From NCBI GenBank assembly GCA_006844635.1, contig SPJO01000022.1:1-7347 (forward strand): DNA of 7,347 nt, given 5' to 3'. The stretch comes from Methylophilaceae bacterium. GTDB taxonomy: Bacteria; Pseudomonadota; Gammaproteobacteria; Burkholderiales; Methylophilaceae. Every line of letters begins with the position of its first letter. Position 1 is the stretch's first letter. Positions 1 through 5,651 of the stretch are shown piece after piece. The notes under the pieces were generated by a model that made no database searches, had not been told where the DNA came from, and was given only the letters and a program-made list of their open reading frames with translations. The translations under genes and the position numbers were made by a program.

Positions 1-459
1 GTGGTGTTTCTAACAGGATTAATCGCAACCAACTTTTTTGGTCAGCAGATTATTATGTTGTGGGAAGAGCTGTTGTCACGCGTCCCCGTTGTTAAGTCGA
101 TTTACTCAAGTGTGAAGCAGGTATCAGATACTATCTTTTCTGATTCAAGCAACTCTTTTCGACAAGCCTTATTGGTTGAGTATCCACGTAAAGGATCATG
201 GACAGTCGCCTTTTTAACTGGCGAACCTGGAGGTGATGTTGCCAATCACTTAACAGGTGATTTCGTGAGTGTTTATGTGCCGACCACCCCTAACCCAACG
301 TCAGGCTTTTTTCTCATGATGCCAAAAGCAGATGTGGTTGAGCTGGATATGACCGTGGACCAAGCCTTGAAATATATCATCAGCATGGGCAGCGTGACGC
401 CAGAAATTAAGTCAGAGAAATTGAAAAATTTAAAACAGAAGAAACAAGTAAAATCCTAA
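1..459 (+). CDS. DUF502 family membrane protein, 3' part (5' end outside window)
   Basis: This is the C-terminal 152 residues of a DUF502 (COG2928) inner-membrane protein. The family is usually about 200 residues with two N-terminal transmembrane helices, and no biochemical role is firmly established. The first codons (VVFLTGLIATNFFG) look like the end of the second helix, so the GTG at base 1 is most likely an internal valine and not a start. The remainder is the conserved soluble part. It contains RVPVVKSIYSSVKQVSDTIF (about residues 27-46), a YPRKGSW stretch, FLTGEPGGDV, the hallmark VPTTPNPTSGFFLMMP (about 93-108), and ALKYIISMG near the end, followed by a lysine-rich tail. It lies 32 bases upstream of aspS on the same strand. 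A DUF502-aspS pairing is, as I recall, common in betaproteobacteria, so the two are probably co-transcribed. Family assignment is confident; function is unknown. Confidence 0.9.
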   Translation: MVFLTGLIATNFFGQQIIMLWEELLSRVPVVKSIYSSVKQVSDTIFSDSSNSFRQALLVEYPRKGSWTVAFLTGEPGGDVANHLTGDFVSVYVPTTPNPTSGFFLMMPKADVVELDMTVDQALKYIISMGSVTPEIKSEKLKNLKQKKQVKS

Positions 460-491
460 AACATTAACTTATTAACATTGATTGAAACATT

Positions 492-2285
492 ATGAAGCGT
501 ACACATTACTGCGGTGAAATGAACCGTGAACTCATTGGAGAAACCGTAACTCTTAGTGGCTGGGTGCATCGTCGCCGTGACCACGGTGGGGTGATTTTTA
601 TTGATTTGCGTGACCGTGAAGGCATGGCGCAAATCGTGATTGATCCAGATACAGAAGAAGCCTTTGCATTAGCAGATTCTGCACGTAATGAATTTGTGCT
701 ACAAGTGACTTGTAAAGTGCGTGCGCGCCCAGAAGGAACAATCAATAAAAATATCCCAACGGGTGAAGTGGAAATGTTAGCCAGCGAGATTGAGATTCTC
801 AATCCATCACTGACGCCACCATTTATGTTGGATGATGACAACTTAAGCGAAGGTGTACGTTTAGCACACCGTTATATTGATTTACGTCGTCCAGTCATGC
901 AAGAAAATCTAAAGTTACGCTACCGCGTTTCTAAAGTGATTCGTGATTACTTAGATGAAAAAGGTTTTATCGAAGTAGAAACACCTATGCTAAATCGCAG
1001 CACACCAGAAGGTGCGCGAGATTACCTAGTGCCATCACGGATTCATCATGGTGAATTCTTTGCATTGCCACAGTCACCACAACTGTTTAAGCAGCTATTA
1101 ATGGTGTCTGGTTTTGATCGTTATTTTCAAATCACTAAATGTTTCCGTGATGAAGATTTACGTGCTGACCGTCAGCCTGAATTTACGCAAATCGATTTAG
1201 AGACATCTTTCTTAGAAGAAGATGACATCATGGATATCGTTGAAAATATGATTCGCGATATGCTGAAAAAAGTACAAGATGTTGACTTGCCAGCTGAATT
1301 TCCACGCATGCCTTACAGCGAGGCCATGAGTAAATACGGCTCAGATAAGCCCGATATGCGCGTGACGCTAGAAATTACTGAGCTGTCAGATGTCATGAAA
1401 GACGTCGACTTTAAAGTGTTTTCTGGCCCAGCCAATAATGACAATGGCCGTGTTGCCGCGATTCGAGTACCAGAAGGCGCATCCATTAGCCGTAAAGAAA
1501 TTGATGGCTACACCGAGTTTGTCAAAATCTACGGCGCTAAAGGTCTCGCGTATATCAAGGTCAACGATGCCAGTAAATTAAACGAAGAAGGCCTACAAAG
1601 CCCGATCGTGAAAAACATTCATGAGACAGCACTCAAAGCGATTGTCGAGCGCACAGGCGCACAAGATGGTGATATCGTCTTCTTCGGTGCAGACACAACT
1701 AAGATTGTGAACGAAGCACTTGGTGCGCTACGTGAAAAAGTTGGACACGACAAAGGTCATGTGGATGGTCGCGCTTGGGCACCACTATGGGTGGTTGATT
1801 TCCCGATGTTCGAACATGATGAAGAAAATGACCGTTGGAATGCGCTGCATCACCCATTCACTTCACCAAAAGACGGGCATGAAGAACTATTAGAGTCTGA
1901 CCCAGGTGCTTGCTTATCTAAAGCTTACGATATGGTGCTCAACGGCTGGGAAGTTGGCGGCGGTTCAGTTCGTATTCATAAACAAGATGTACAGGCCAAA
2001 GTATTCAAAGCACTGAATATTTCAGACGAAGAAGCACAAGAGAAATTCGGCTTCCTACTCGAAGCACTACAATACGGTGCGCCACCACATGGCGGCCTCG
2101 CATTCGGTTTAGACCGTATCGTGACCTTGATGGCCGGTGCTGAGTCTATCCGTGATGTGATTGCCTTCCCTAAAACACAGAAAGCGCAATGTTTAATGAC
2201 GAATGCGCCGAGTGAGGTGGATGAGAAGCAACTACGTGAATTACACATCAGAGTGCGTCAACAGAACGCCAATCCAGCTGGGTAA
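492..2285 (+). CDS. aspS: aspartyl-tRNA synthetase, probably non-discriminating type
   Basis: This cytoplasmic class IIb enzyme activates aspartate with ATP and charges tRNA-Asp. It is full length (597 residues; bacterial AspRS is about 590-600). An N-terminal OB-fold anticodon-binding domain covers about residues 1-110 (GWVHRRRDHGGVIFIDLRDREG). The catalytic core follows: motif 1 near 155-166 (GFIEVETPMLNR), the flipping-loop/aspartate-binding text STPEGARDYLVPSR (170-183), QSPQLFKQLLM (194-204), motif 2 FRDEDLRADRQPEF (218-231), the bacterial GAD insertion domain (roughly 285-415), and motif 3 GLAFGLDRI (535-543). Residues H31 and G82 match the positions reported for the non-discriminating Pseudomonas aeruginosa enzyme, which also charges tRNA-Asn (recalled from the literature). 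E. coli has Leu at the equivalent of position 31. The start ATG fits the family N-terminus (MKRTHYCGE), but the Shine-Dalgarno before it is poor, which fits translation linked to the upstream DUF502 gene. A strong terminator follows the gene. Confidence 0.98.
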   Translation: MKRTHYCGEMNRELIGETVTLSGWVHRRRDHGGVIFIDLRDREGMAQIVIDPDTEEAFALADSARNEFVLQVTCKVRARPEGTINKNIPTGEVEMLASEIEILNPSLTPPFMLDDDNLSEGVRLAHRYIDLRRPVMQENLKLRYRVSKVIRDYLDEKGFIEVETPMLNRSTPEGARDYLVPSRIHHGEFFALPQSPQLFKQLLMVSGFDRYFQITKCFRDEDLRADRQPEFTQIDLETSFLEEDDIMDIVENMIRDMLKKVQDVDLPAEFPRMPYSEAMSKYGSDKPDMRVTLEITELSDVMKDVDFKVFSGPANNDNGRVAAIRVPEGASISRKEIDGYTEFVKIYGAKGLAYIKVNDASKLNEEGLQSPIVKNIHETALKAIVERTGAQDGDIVFFGADTTKIVNEALGALREKVGHDKGHVDGRAWAPLWVVDFPMFEHDEENDRWNALHHPFTSPKDGHEELLESDPGACLSKAYDMVLNGWEVGGGSVRIHKQDVQAKVFKALNISDEEAQEKFGFLLEALQYGAPPHGGLAFGLDRIVTLMAGAESIRDVIAFPKTQKAQCLMTNAPSEVDEKQLRELHIRVRQQNANPAG

Positions 2286-2294
2286 AATGCAACT

Positions 2295-2320
2295 CGCTTG
2301 CTCGGACGTTGTTGCAAGCG
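2295..2320 (+). other. small hairpin just after aspS
   Basis: The arms CGCTTGC (2295-2301) and GCAAGCG (2314-2320) are a perfect 7-base inverted repeat with a 12-base loop. It starts 10 bases after the aspS stop codon and lies 17 bases before the larger terminator hairpin. There is no T-run after it, so it is not a terminator by itself. It could protect the mRNA 3' end or be chance. Confidence 0.4.
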
Positions 2321-2337
2321 CTTGTCGTACTGTTAGT

Positions 2338-2375
2338 AGAATCGTGACAAACTCTGTCACGATTCTTTATTATTA
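2338..2375 (+). terminator. Rho-independent terminator of aspS
   Basis: A perfect 12-base-pair stem has arms AGAATCGTGACA (2338-2349) and TGTCACGATTCT (2355-2366) around a 5-base loop AACTC. It is followed by the T-rich tail TTATTATTA. It lies 52 bases past the aspS stop and should end the DUF502-aspS transcript, separating it from the AT-rich gene downstream. The T-run is interrupted, so termination may be less than complete. Confidence 0.8.
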
Positions 2376-2380
2376 CGGGT

Positions 2381-2386
2381 TACAAT
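2381..2386 (+). promoter_or_regulatory. possible -10 element before the orphan membrane gene
   Basis: TACAAT differs from the sigma-70 consensus TATAAT at one base and lies 34 bases before the ATG at 2420, just after the aspS terminator. No recognisable -35 hexamer sits 16-18 bases upstream, since that interval is the terminator's 3' arm. The gene needs its own promoter if the terminator works, and this is the best candidate visible. Confidence 0.25.
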
Positions 2387-2419
2387 CCTATGTCTTTAGC
2401 TTGATAGTTAGAGAGCTCA

Positions 2420-2935
2420 ATGTCTAGACTGAAATACACCTATGCTTTTTGGGCAATATGTTCTCTATACAATATTAGCTTCTTACTGCCACTAGCCTTT
2501 CCACCTCTAATCCTAATATTAGGAAGCTATTACCTTAAGTTTATAAATTTCTTACTCCCAGTATTAATTTGTTCAGGGCTTATTACAGGCCTTGTTTTGT
2601 ATTTAGTTAAAAAAGTAATATTAAGGGCAAATATGGAAGCAACTATTCTAGGTACGCTTCTAATTAATGTAAGCTTTCTACTTTTGTTTGTAGCTTGTGC
2701 AGAAGTCTACAAAAATTATCTTATCCATGAAGCTTTGGCACATCATAATCCTGAATGTGTTCAAATAAACTCATTTCTGAGTTCCTTGAAACATGGTGGG
2801 CATGACTTTAACTTTAAAGAGCATGCTTTATTTATAGAAAGAGGAAAAACATTCTTTTGGAGTTACTCAGAACTAGATTTTTTTGAAGGTAGTGATGGTG
2901 TAAGTAAGAACTTTCCATGCAAAATGTCAAAATAA
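2420..2935 (+). CDS. unrecognised three-helix membrane protein, AT-rich
   Basis: I do not recognise this 171-residue protein with any certainty. Hydrophobic segments cover about residues 8-38 (long, possibly a hairpin), 43-63 and 75-95. Lysine/arginine follows the second (KKVILR, 64-69). A polar C-terminal tail of about 75 residues comes next, with PEC (111-113), a conserved-looking HGGHDFNFKEHALFIERGK stretch (125-143), WSYSELDFF (147-155) and NFPC (164-167). The two cysteines C113 and C167 could form a disulfide if the tail is periplasmic. The ATG is preceded by GAGAG (2411-2415) with a 4-base spacer, a modest Shine-Dalgarno. GC counted over three 60-base lines is about 28-35 percent, clearly below aspS, and the codons are A/T-ending. 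This suggests recent acquisition or weak selection. It sits alone between the aspS terminator and apt. A real gene is likely, because the frame is intact and encodes coherent membrane segments. Confidence 0.7.
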   Translation: MSRLKYTYAFWAICSLYNISFLLPLAFPPLILILGSYYLKFINFLLPVLICSGLITGLVLYLVKKVILRANMEATILGTLLINVSFLLLFVACAEVYKNYLIHEALAHHNPECVQINSFLSSLKHGGHDFNFKEHALFIERGKTFFWSYSELDFFEGSDGVSKNFPCKMSK

Positions 2936-2954
2936 TTGTTTACCTGATTGTAAA

Positions 2955-2960
2955 TATACT
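2955..2960 (+). promoter_or_regulatory. possible -10 element before apt
   Basis: TATACT matches the sigma-70 -10 consensus at five of six bases and lies 26 bases before the TTG start of apt. No good -35 hexamer is found at 16-18 bases upstream (TTGTTT at 2936-2941 is too close, with a 13-base spacer). It is offered as a weak candidate only. Confidence 0.22.
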
Positions 2961-2972
2961 TAAGCGATGAAT

Positions 2973-2977
2973 AGGGG
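2973..2977 (+). promoter_or_regulatory. ribosome binding site deciding the apt TTG start
   Basis: AGGGG lies 9 bases before the TTG at 2987. A stop codon (TAA, 2981-2983) lies in frame only one codon upstream of that TTG, so no longer N-terminus is possible. The next in-frame ATG (3035) would remove conserved sequence. The Shine-Dalgarno therefore supports TTG as the start. Confidence 0.6.
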
Positions 2978-2986
2978 TTTTAATCT

Positions 2987-3508
2987 TTGAAGCAACTAAT
3001 CCGAACGATCCCCAACTATCCGAAACAGGGCATCATGTTTCGCGATATCACAACCTTGCTACAAGACCCCAAAGGCTTAAGCCTAGTGGTCGACGGTTTA
3101 GCAGAACAATACGCTAATCAAACTATCGATAAAATTGCAGGTATCGAAGCGCGTGGTTTTGTCATTGGTGCGGCGTTGGCTTATAAGTTGGGCGTGGGGT
3201 TTGTGCCAGTACGTAAGGCAGGGAAGTTACCAGCCGAGACCATCTCGCAAGAATATGTATTGGAATATGGTACGGATCAGTTAGAAATACATACCGATGC
3301 AATTGATGATGGTGAGCAGGTGTTGTTGGTGGATGATTTAATTGCGACGGGCGGCACGGCAGAAGCGGCGATTGCATTGATTCAACAATTGGGTGGTCAG
3401 GTCATGAGTTGTGGTTTTGTGATTGATTTACCAGACTTAGGCGGGATGCAGCGCCTACAACAATCAGGACTTGAGACATTCTCTTTATGTGCGTTTGAAG
3501 GTGAGTAA
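2987..3508 (+). CDS. apt: adenine phosphoribosyltransferase, TTG start
   Basis: This cytoplasmic purine-salvage enzyme converts adenine and PRPP to AMP and pyrophosphate. The 173-residue protein shows the type I phosphoribosyltransferase fold. Landmarks are YPKQGIMFRDITTLL (11-25), IEARGF (53-58), the flexible-loop region FVPVRKAGKLPAETIS (72-87), LEYGTDQLEIH (92-102), the PRPP-binding motif VLLVDDLIATGGT (112-124), and FVIDLPDLGG (144-153). E. coli Apt has 183 residues. The shortfall is at the N-terminus, where relatives normally have a few residues before the LK-x-x-IRTIP text. Here the TTG sits where a leucine codon is usually internal, and a stop codon lies one codon upstream. All catalytic text is present, so the enzyme should be active. 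The gene sits right after the AT-rich orphan. The VOC gene follows 48 bases later and may be partly co-transcribed. Confidence 0.95.
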   Translation: MKQLIRTIPNYPKQGIMFRDITTLLQDPKGLSLVVDGLAEQYANQTIDKIAGIEARGFVIGAALAYKLGVGFVPVRKAGKLPAETISQEYVLEYGTDQLEIHTDAIDDGEQVLLVDDLIATGGTAEAAIALIQQLGGQVMSCGFVIDLPDLGGMQRLQQSGLETFSLCAFEGE

Positions 3509-3523
3509 GCCATGCTATACAAT
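3495..3523 (+). promoter_or_regulatory. predicted sigma-70 promoter for the VOC gene, inside the apt 3' end
   Basis: TTGAAG (3495-3500) and TACAAT (3518-3523) are separated by exactly 17 bases, with four and five of six consensus matches. The -35 lies within the last codons of apt. Transcription would begin near 3530, leaving a leader of about 27 bases with the Shine-Dalgarno AAAGAG (3545-3550). This allows the VOC gene to be expressed independently of apt. Confidence 0.4.
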
Positions 3524-3545
3524 GCTTTTTTGAATTGTCATTGTA
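3518..3545. repeat. 7-base inverted repeat in the apt-VOC gap
   Basis: TACAATG (3518-3524) and CATTGTA (3539-3545) are perfect inverted copies 14 bases apart. The left arm overlaps the predicted -10 and the right arm touches the Shine-Dalgarno. It could be an operator or a weak hairpin. The loop holds a six-T run, but the T-run is not placed after the stem as in a terminator. Confidence 0.3.
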
Positions 3546-3556
3546 AAGAGTAGCGT

Positions 3557-3991
3557 ATGCCTTTAACCGAAATCAATCACGTTAATTTCCGAACCGATCG
3601 CGACACCATGCACAAGTTGCGTGATTTCTATTGCGATATCTTAGGCTTAACCGTCGGTAAGCGAGTGGCCAGTACATCTTATGGCTACTGGTTGTATATT
3701 GGCGATAACGATGTCGTGCATCTAGCGGGTTATAAAACACCTGAGCCGCCTGAACTGCATCAACATACTGTGTATGACCATGTTTCATTTACCTGTACCG
3801 ATATGCCTGCAATGGAAGCGCATTTAACAGCGAATAATATTGACTACACAACGCGTATTCTTGCCAATGGCGTGCGTCAGATTAATCTGAAAGATCCAGC
3901 GGGGAATGGCGTGGAGCTTAACTTTGAAGAATTCTGGGATGCTGATTACGAAATGATGCCTTCAGGTGAGCCGAGTAACGCAAGCAAGTAA
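3557..3991 (+). CDS. VOC superfamily (glyoxalase/dioxygenase fold) metalloprotein
   Basis: This small cytoplasmic protein of 144 residues is built from two beta-alpha-beta-beta-beta modules of the vicinal-oxygen-chelate fold. Module 1 spans about residues 5-60 (INHVNF start, FYCDILGLTVG) and module 2 about 72-124 (YDHVSFTCTDM start, LKDPAGNGVELNF end). Candidate metal ligands are H8, H55, H75 and E120. Their spacing is close to E. coli glyoxalase I (H5, E56, H74, E122), but with His in place of the first Glu. The DPxGNxxEL text is typical of the superfamily as a whole, which includes glyoxalase I, extradiol dioxygenases, fosfomycin-resistance proteins and CoA epimerases, so the substrate cannot be read from sequence. 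The length suits a single-chain subunit that acts as a homodimer. The Shine-Dalgarno AAAGAG lies 6 bases before the ATG. No nearby gene gives a pathway hint. Confidence 0.88.
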   Translation: MPLTEINHVNFRTDRDTMHKLRDFYCDILGLTVGKRVASTSYGYWLYIGDNDVVHLAGYKTPEPPELHQHTVYDHVSFTCTDMPAMEAHLTANNIDYTTRILANGVRQINLKDPAGNGVELNFEEFWDADYEMMPSGEPSNASK

Positions 3992-4152
3992 TTGTAAGGA
4001 TTGTCTTTTTTGACAGACTACTATAGTGTGTGATGTCGGTTACATATCTTTCTCGAAATCGAACTAAAATAGGCTACTTGTAGTCCTAAATAAGTGTGTA
4101 GACGTTAATATATTAGGTAACTTAAAAAATTATTATAGAAATACTGGGGTGA
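3992..4152 (+). other. intergenic region upstream of the SoxYZ-like gene
   Basis: This gap of 161 bases becomes very AT-rich near its right end (4106-4140). A perfect -35 hexamer TTGACA (4010-4015) is present but no acceptable -10 follows at 16-18 bases. Several AT-rich -10-like words (TAATAT near 4106, TATTAT at 4131) lack a matching -35. A promoter is expected here, but I cannot place it. GGGG (4146-4149) is the likely ribosome binding site of the next gene. Confidence 0.45.
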
Positions 4153-4968
4153 ATGATGAAACAGTTTAAGACGTTATTATTATGTGTAACACTGCTCGGA
4201 TTTATCGGGGCAGTGCAAGCAGCGGAGTTTACGAGAGCAGACCCAAAATTGTGGCCTGTGATGAAAGAAGCTTTCTTTGAAAACAGACCGATCAAGGAAG
4301 TGGACTTTATTAAGATTGATGCAGCTAAACGTGCAGAGAGTGGCGCGCAAGTGCCTGTGACTTACACGGTTGACAATAAAGCTGCAAAAGCAGCGGGTAC
4401 TAAAATCGTTAAGCTATATTCATTCGTTGATGCGAACCCGATTCCGCAAACAGCAACATTTCATTTAACCGATGCGTTGGCTGAGAAATTTACATTGGCA
4501 ACACGTATTCGTTTTGAAACGGATGCTTATGTACGTTTAGTTGGTGAGGATGCAAAGGGTAATTTATTTCTAGCCTCTAAAATTATTCGTGCTGCTGGTG
4601 GTTGTGGTGGTATTGTGGCAAATGATGAAGCTGCGGTACGTGCGGCAGCGGGTAAGATTAGAATGAAGGTTGCTAAGCCTGCTAAGTTTGGCACACCAAC
4701 AACGGCTAAAGTGAATATCAAACATGTCATGCGTACAGGTTTGCAACGTGATTTAGAATCACAAGGTTTCTTACCAGCGTTTTATATTAAAGAAGCGACT
4801 TTCTCTTATAATGGTGAAACAGTAATGAAAGTTGATGTTAATGTTGGTACAGCAGAAGACCCATATTTTAAATTCGACTTTATTCCTAAAAAGCCAGGTA
4901 AGTTTGAGCTAGTTGCTAGTGATAATGAAGGCAAAGTTTTTAAGAAAGCAATAGAAGTTAAAGGGTAA
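4153..4968 (+). CDS. secreted fused SoxY-SoxZ-like sulfur carrier protein
   Basis: The predicted periplasmic protein joins a SoxY-like and a SoxZ-like domain in one chain of 271 residues. An N-terminal signal peptide (MKQFKTLLLCVTLLGFIGAVQA) ends with an Ala-x-Ala-like site near residue 23 or 24. The SoxY half covers about 27-153 and ends in GGCGG (149-153). In true SoxY the GGCGG cysteine is at the C-terminus and carries sulfur intermediates covalently; here C151 is internal. The SoxZ half covers about 165-271, with the SoxZ-like IKHVMRTGLQRD (189-200) and FDFIPKKPGKF (241-251). This fits the family described as quinoprotein dehydrogenase-associated SoxYZ-like carrier, found in methylotrophs near PQQ dehydrogenases. 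No dehydrogenase, cytochrome or other Sox gene is present here. Two ATGs are adjacent (4153 and 4156). The GGGG Shine-Dalgarno is 3 bases from the first and 6 from the second, so 4156 may be the true start. A strong terminator follows. Confidence 0.9.
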   Translation: MMKQFKTLLLCVTLLGFIGAVQAAEFTRADPKLWPVMKEAFFENRPIKEVDFIKIDAAKRAESGAQVPVTYTVDNKAAKAAGTKIVKLYSFVDANPIPQTATFHLTDALAEKFTLATRIRFETDAYVRLVGEDAKGNLFLASKIIRAAGGCGGIVANDEAAVRAAAGKIRMKVAKPAKFGTPTTAKVNIKHVMRTGLQRDLESQGFLPAFYIKEATFSYNGETVMKVDVNVGTAEDPYFKFDFIPKKPGKFELVASDNEGKVFKKAIEVKG

Positions 4969-4982
4969 TCGTTAATATACTG

Positions 4983-5008
4983 AAAAGGCCTCCTAGGAGG
5001 CCTTTTTT
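4983..5008. terminator. bidirectional terminator between the convergent SoxYZ and CBS genes
   Basis: Arms AAAAGGCCTC (4983-4992) and GAGGCCTTTT (4997-5006) form a perfect 10-base-pair stem with a CTAG loop. The six central pairs include five G-C pairs. A T-run extends to 5008 on the plus strand, and an A-run precedes the stem so that the minus-strand transcript also ends in U residues, although a shorter run. It lies 14 bases after the SoxYZ-like stop codon and 30 bases past the CBS stop, which is the expected place for a shared terminator. Confidence 0.93.
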
Positions 5009-5038
5009 ATTATCTGTACTTTTGATGGCCATTCAATA

Positions 5039-5470
5039 TCAGCCGCGGATATAGCTTTCTAACTGTTGAATTAAGCTTTCTTGATATTCGATGGTGGCTT
5101 TGACTAAATCGCCAATGGATAGCATGCCAATCATATTGTCACCATCCATTACTGGTAAGTGGCGAATACGTTTGTTTGACATGGTGTTCATCGCGCTATC
5201 AACGAGGTCTGACGCTTGGCCATAAATGAGTTTAGACGTCATCACGTCTCGGATTTTACATTCTTTTGCAGACTTCCCTTTCAGCGTCACTTCGCGGGCA
5301 TAATCTCTTTCTGAAAAAATGCCAACGAGTTTGCCACCTTCCATTACGGCGAGCGCACCGATATGTTTTTCTGCCATGATGCCTAATGCATCGAATACCA
5401 GCTCATCTGGCGTAATGCTGATGATTTCTTGATGTTGTTTGTCGTTGAGTATTTGTTGTAATGTTTTCAT
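5039..5470 (-). CDS. two-CBS-domain protein
   Basis: This is a stand-alone CBS-pair (Bateman module) protein of 143 residues. CBS domain 1 is about residues 8-64 (ISITPDELVFDALGIMAEKHIGALAVMEGGKLVGIFSERDY) and domain 2 about 74-128 (VMTSKLIYGQASDLVDSAMNTMSNKRIRHLPVMDGDNMIGMLSIGDLV). The GxxSxRD/GxxSxGD loops that usually contact adenosine nucleotides are present (GIFSERD, GMLSIGD). A short helical tail (EYQESLIQQLESYIRG) may help dimerise. Such modules bind AMP, ATP, NAD or related ligands, and the target here is unknown. Start choice: a perfect AGGAGG (minus strand, 5477-5482) is 6 bases before the ATG at 5470. The upstream in-frame ATGs at 5488 and 5476 either precede or abut that site, so they are not used. 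It is transcribed divergently from yebC and convergently with the SoxYZ-like gene. Confidence 0.92.
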   Translation of the reverse strand: MKTLQQILNDKQHQEIISITPDELVFDALGIMAEKHIGALAVMEGGKLVGIFSERDYAREVTLKGKSAKECKIRDVMTSKLIYGQASDLVDSAMNTMSNKRIRHLPVMDGDNMIGMLSIGDLVKATIEYQESLIQQLESYIRG

Positions 5471-5476
5471 GGCCAT

Positions 5477-5482
5477 CCTCCT
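5477..5482 (-). promoter_or_regulatory. consensus Shine-Dalgarno fixing the CBS gene start
   Basis: The minus strand reads AGGAGG, then a 6-base spacer, then ATGAAAAC. This sets the start at 5470 in preference to in-frame ATGs at 5476 (directly abutting the site) and 5488 (upstream of it). Confidence 0.8.
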
Positions 5483-5510
5483 AATCAAGGGCTCATCATG
5501 CGATATATGA

Positions 5511-5538
5511 AATATACACTTTATAACGGATGCTGCAA
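5511..5538 (-). promoter_or_regulatory. possible sigma-70 promoter of the CBS gene
   Basis: On the minus strand TTGCAG (5533-5538) and TATATT (5511-5516) are 16 bases apart. The -10 matches five of six consensus bases and the -35 only three. It lies about 40 bases before the start codon. Nearby AT-rich words such as TATAAA offer alternatives, so the assignment is tentative. Confidence 0.3.
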
Positions 5539-5581
5539 ATAATTAAGTCGTATTTCTACTGTGTAAAGAGATGTTTAACTA

Positions 5582-5599
5582 GGCGCTGTTATCAGCGTC
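5582..5599. repeat. hairpin in the CBS-yebC divergent region
   Basis: GGCGCTG (5582-5588) and CAGCGTC (5593-5599) can pair over 7 positions, one of them a G-U pair, with a 4-base TTAT loop. There is no T-run on either side, so it is unlikely to terminate transcription. It may be an operator or a chance stem. Confidence 0.3.
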
Positions 5600-5651
5600 G
5601 TGTTATGTTGAAAGTAAGTAAAATCTACTGATCAGAATAAGATGAACGAGA

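Noticed and set aside
1..3. GTG at base 1 as the start of the DUF502 gene
   Set aside because: The family has about 50-60 more N-terminal residues including a first membrane helix, so the gene starts outside the window.
460..491. Repeated ATTAAC words before aspS
   Set aside because: There are two short AT-rich copies in a 32-base gap, with no symmetry or third copy. Chance is the simplest explanation.
506..841. Open frame on the minus strand inside aspS
   Set aside because: It is fully antisense to a convincing AspRS domain, its translation is serine/arginine-rich without recognisable motifs, and it has no supporting ribosome site.
1976..2248. Open frame on the minus strand at the aspS 3' end
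   Set aside because: It is antisense to AspRS motif 3. The cysteine/serine-rich product is typical of a shadow frame.
2203..2427. Plus-strand open frame crossing the aspS stop and its terminator
   Set aside because: It begins out of frame in aspS, runs through the terminator hairpin, and overlaps the start of the next gene. The product has no coherent features.
2948..3998. ATTGTAA recurring in three intergenic gaps (near 2948, 3540 and 3991)
   Set aside because: Seven AT-rich bases seen three times in AT-rich gaps, at inconsistent distances from the genes, is not convincing as a shared site.
4010..4015. Perfect TTGACA -35 hexamer upstream of the SoxYZ-like gene
   Set aside because: No -10-like hexamer lies at 16-18 bases (the sequence there is GATGTCGG), and the nearest candidate needs a 24-base spacer.
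4002..4015. TGTC-TTTTTT-GACA as a terminator for the VOC gene
   Set aside because: The stem is only 4 base pairs and the T-run is in the loop instead of after the stem.
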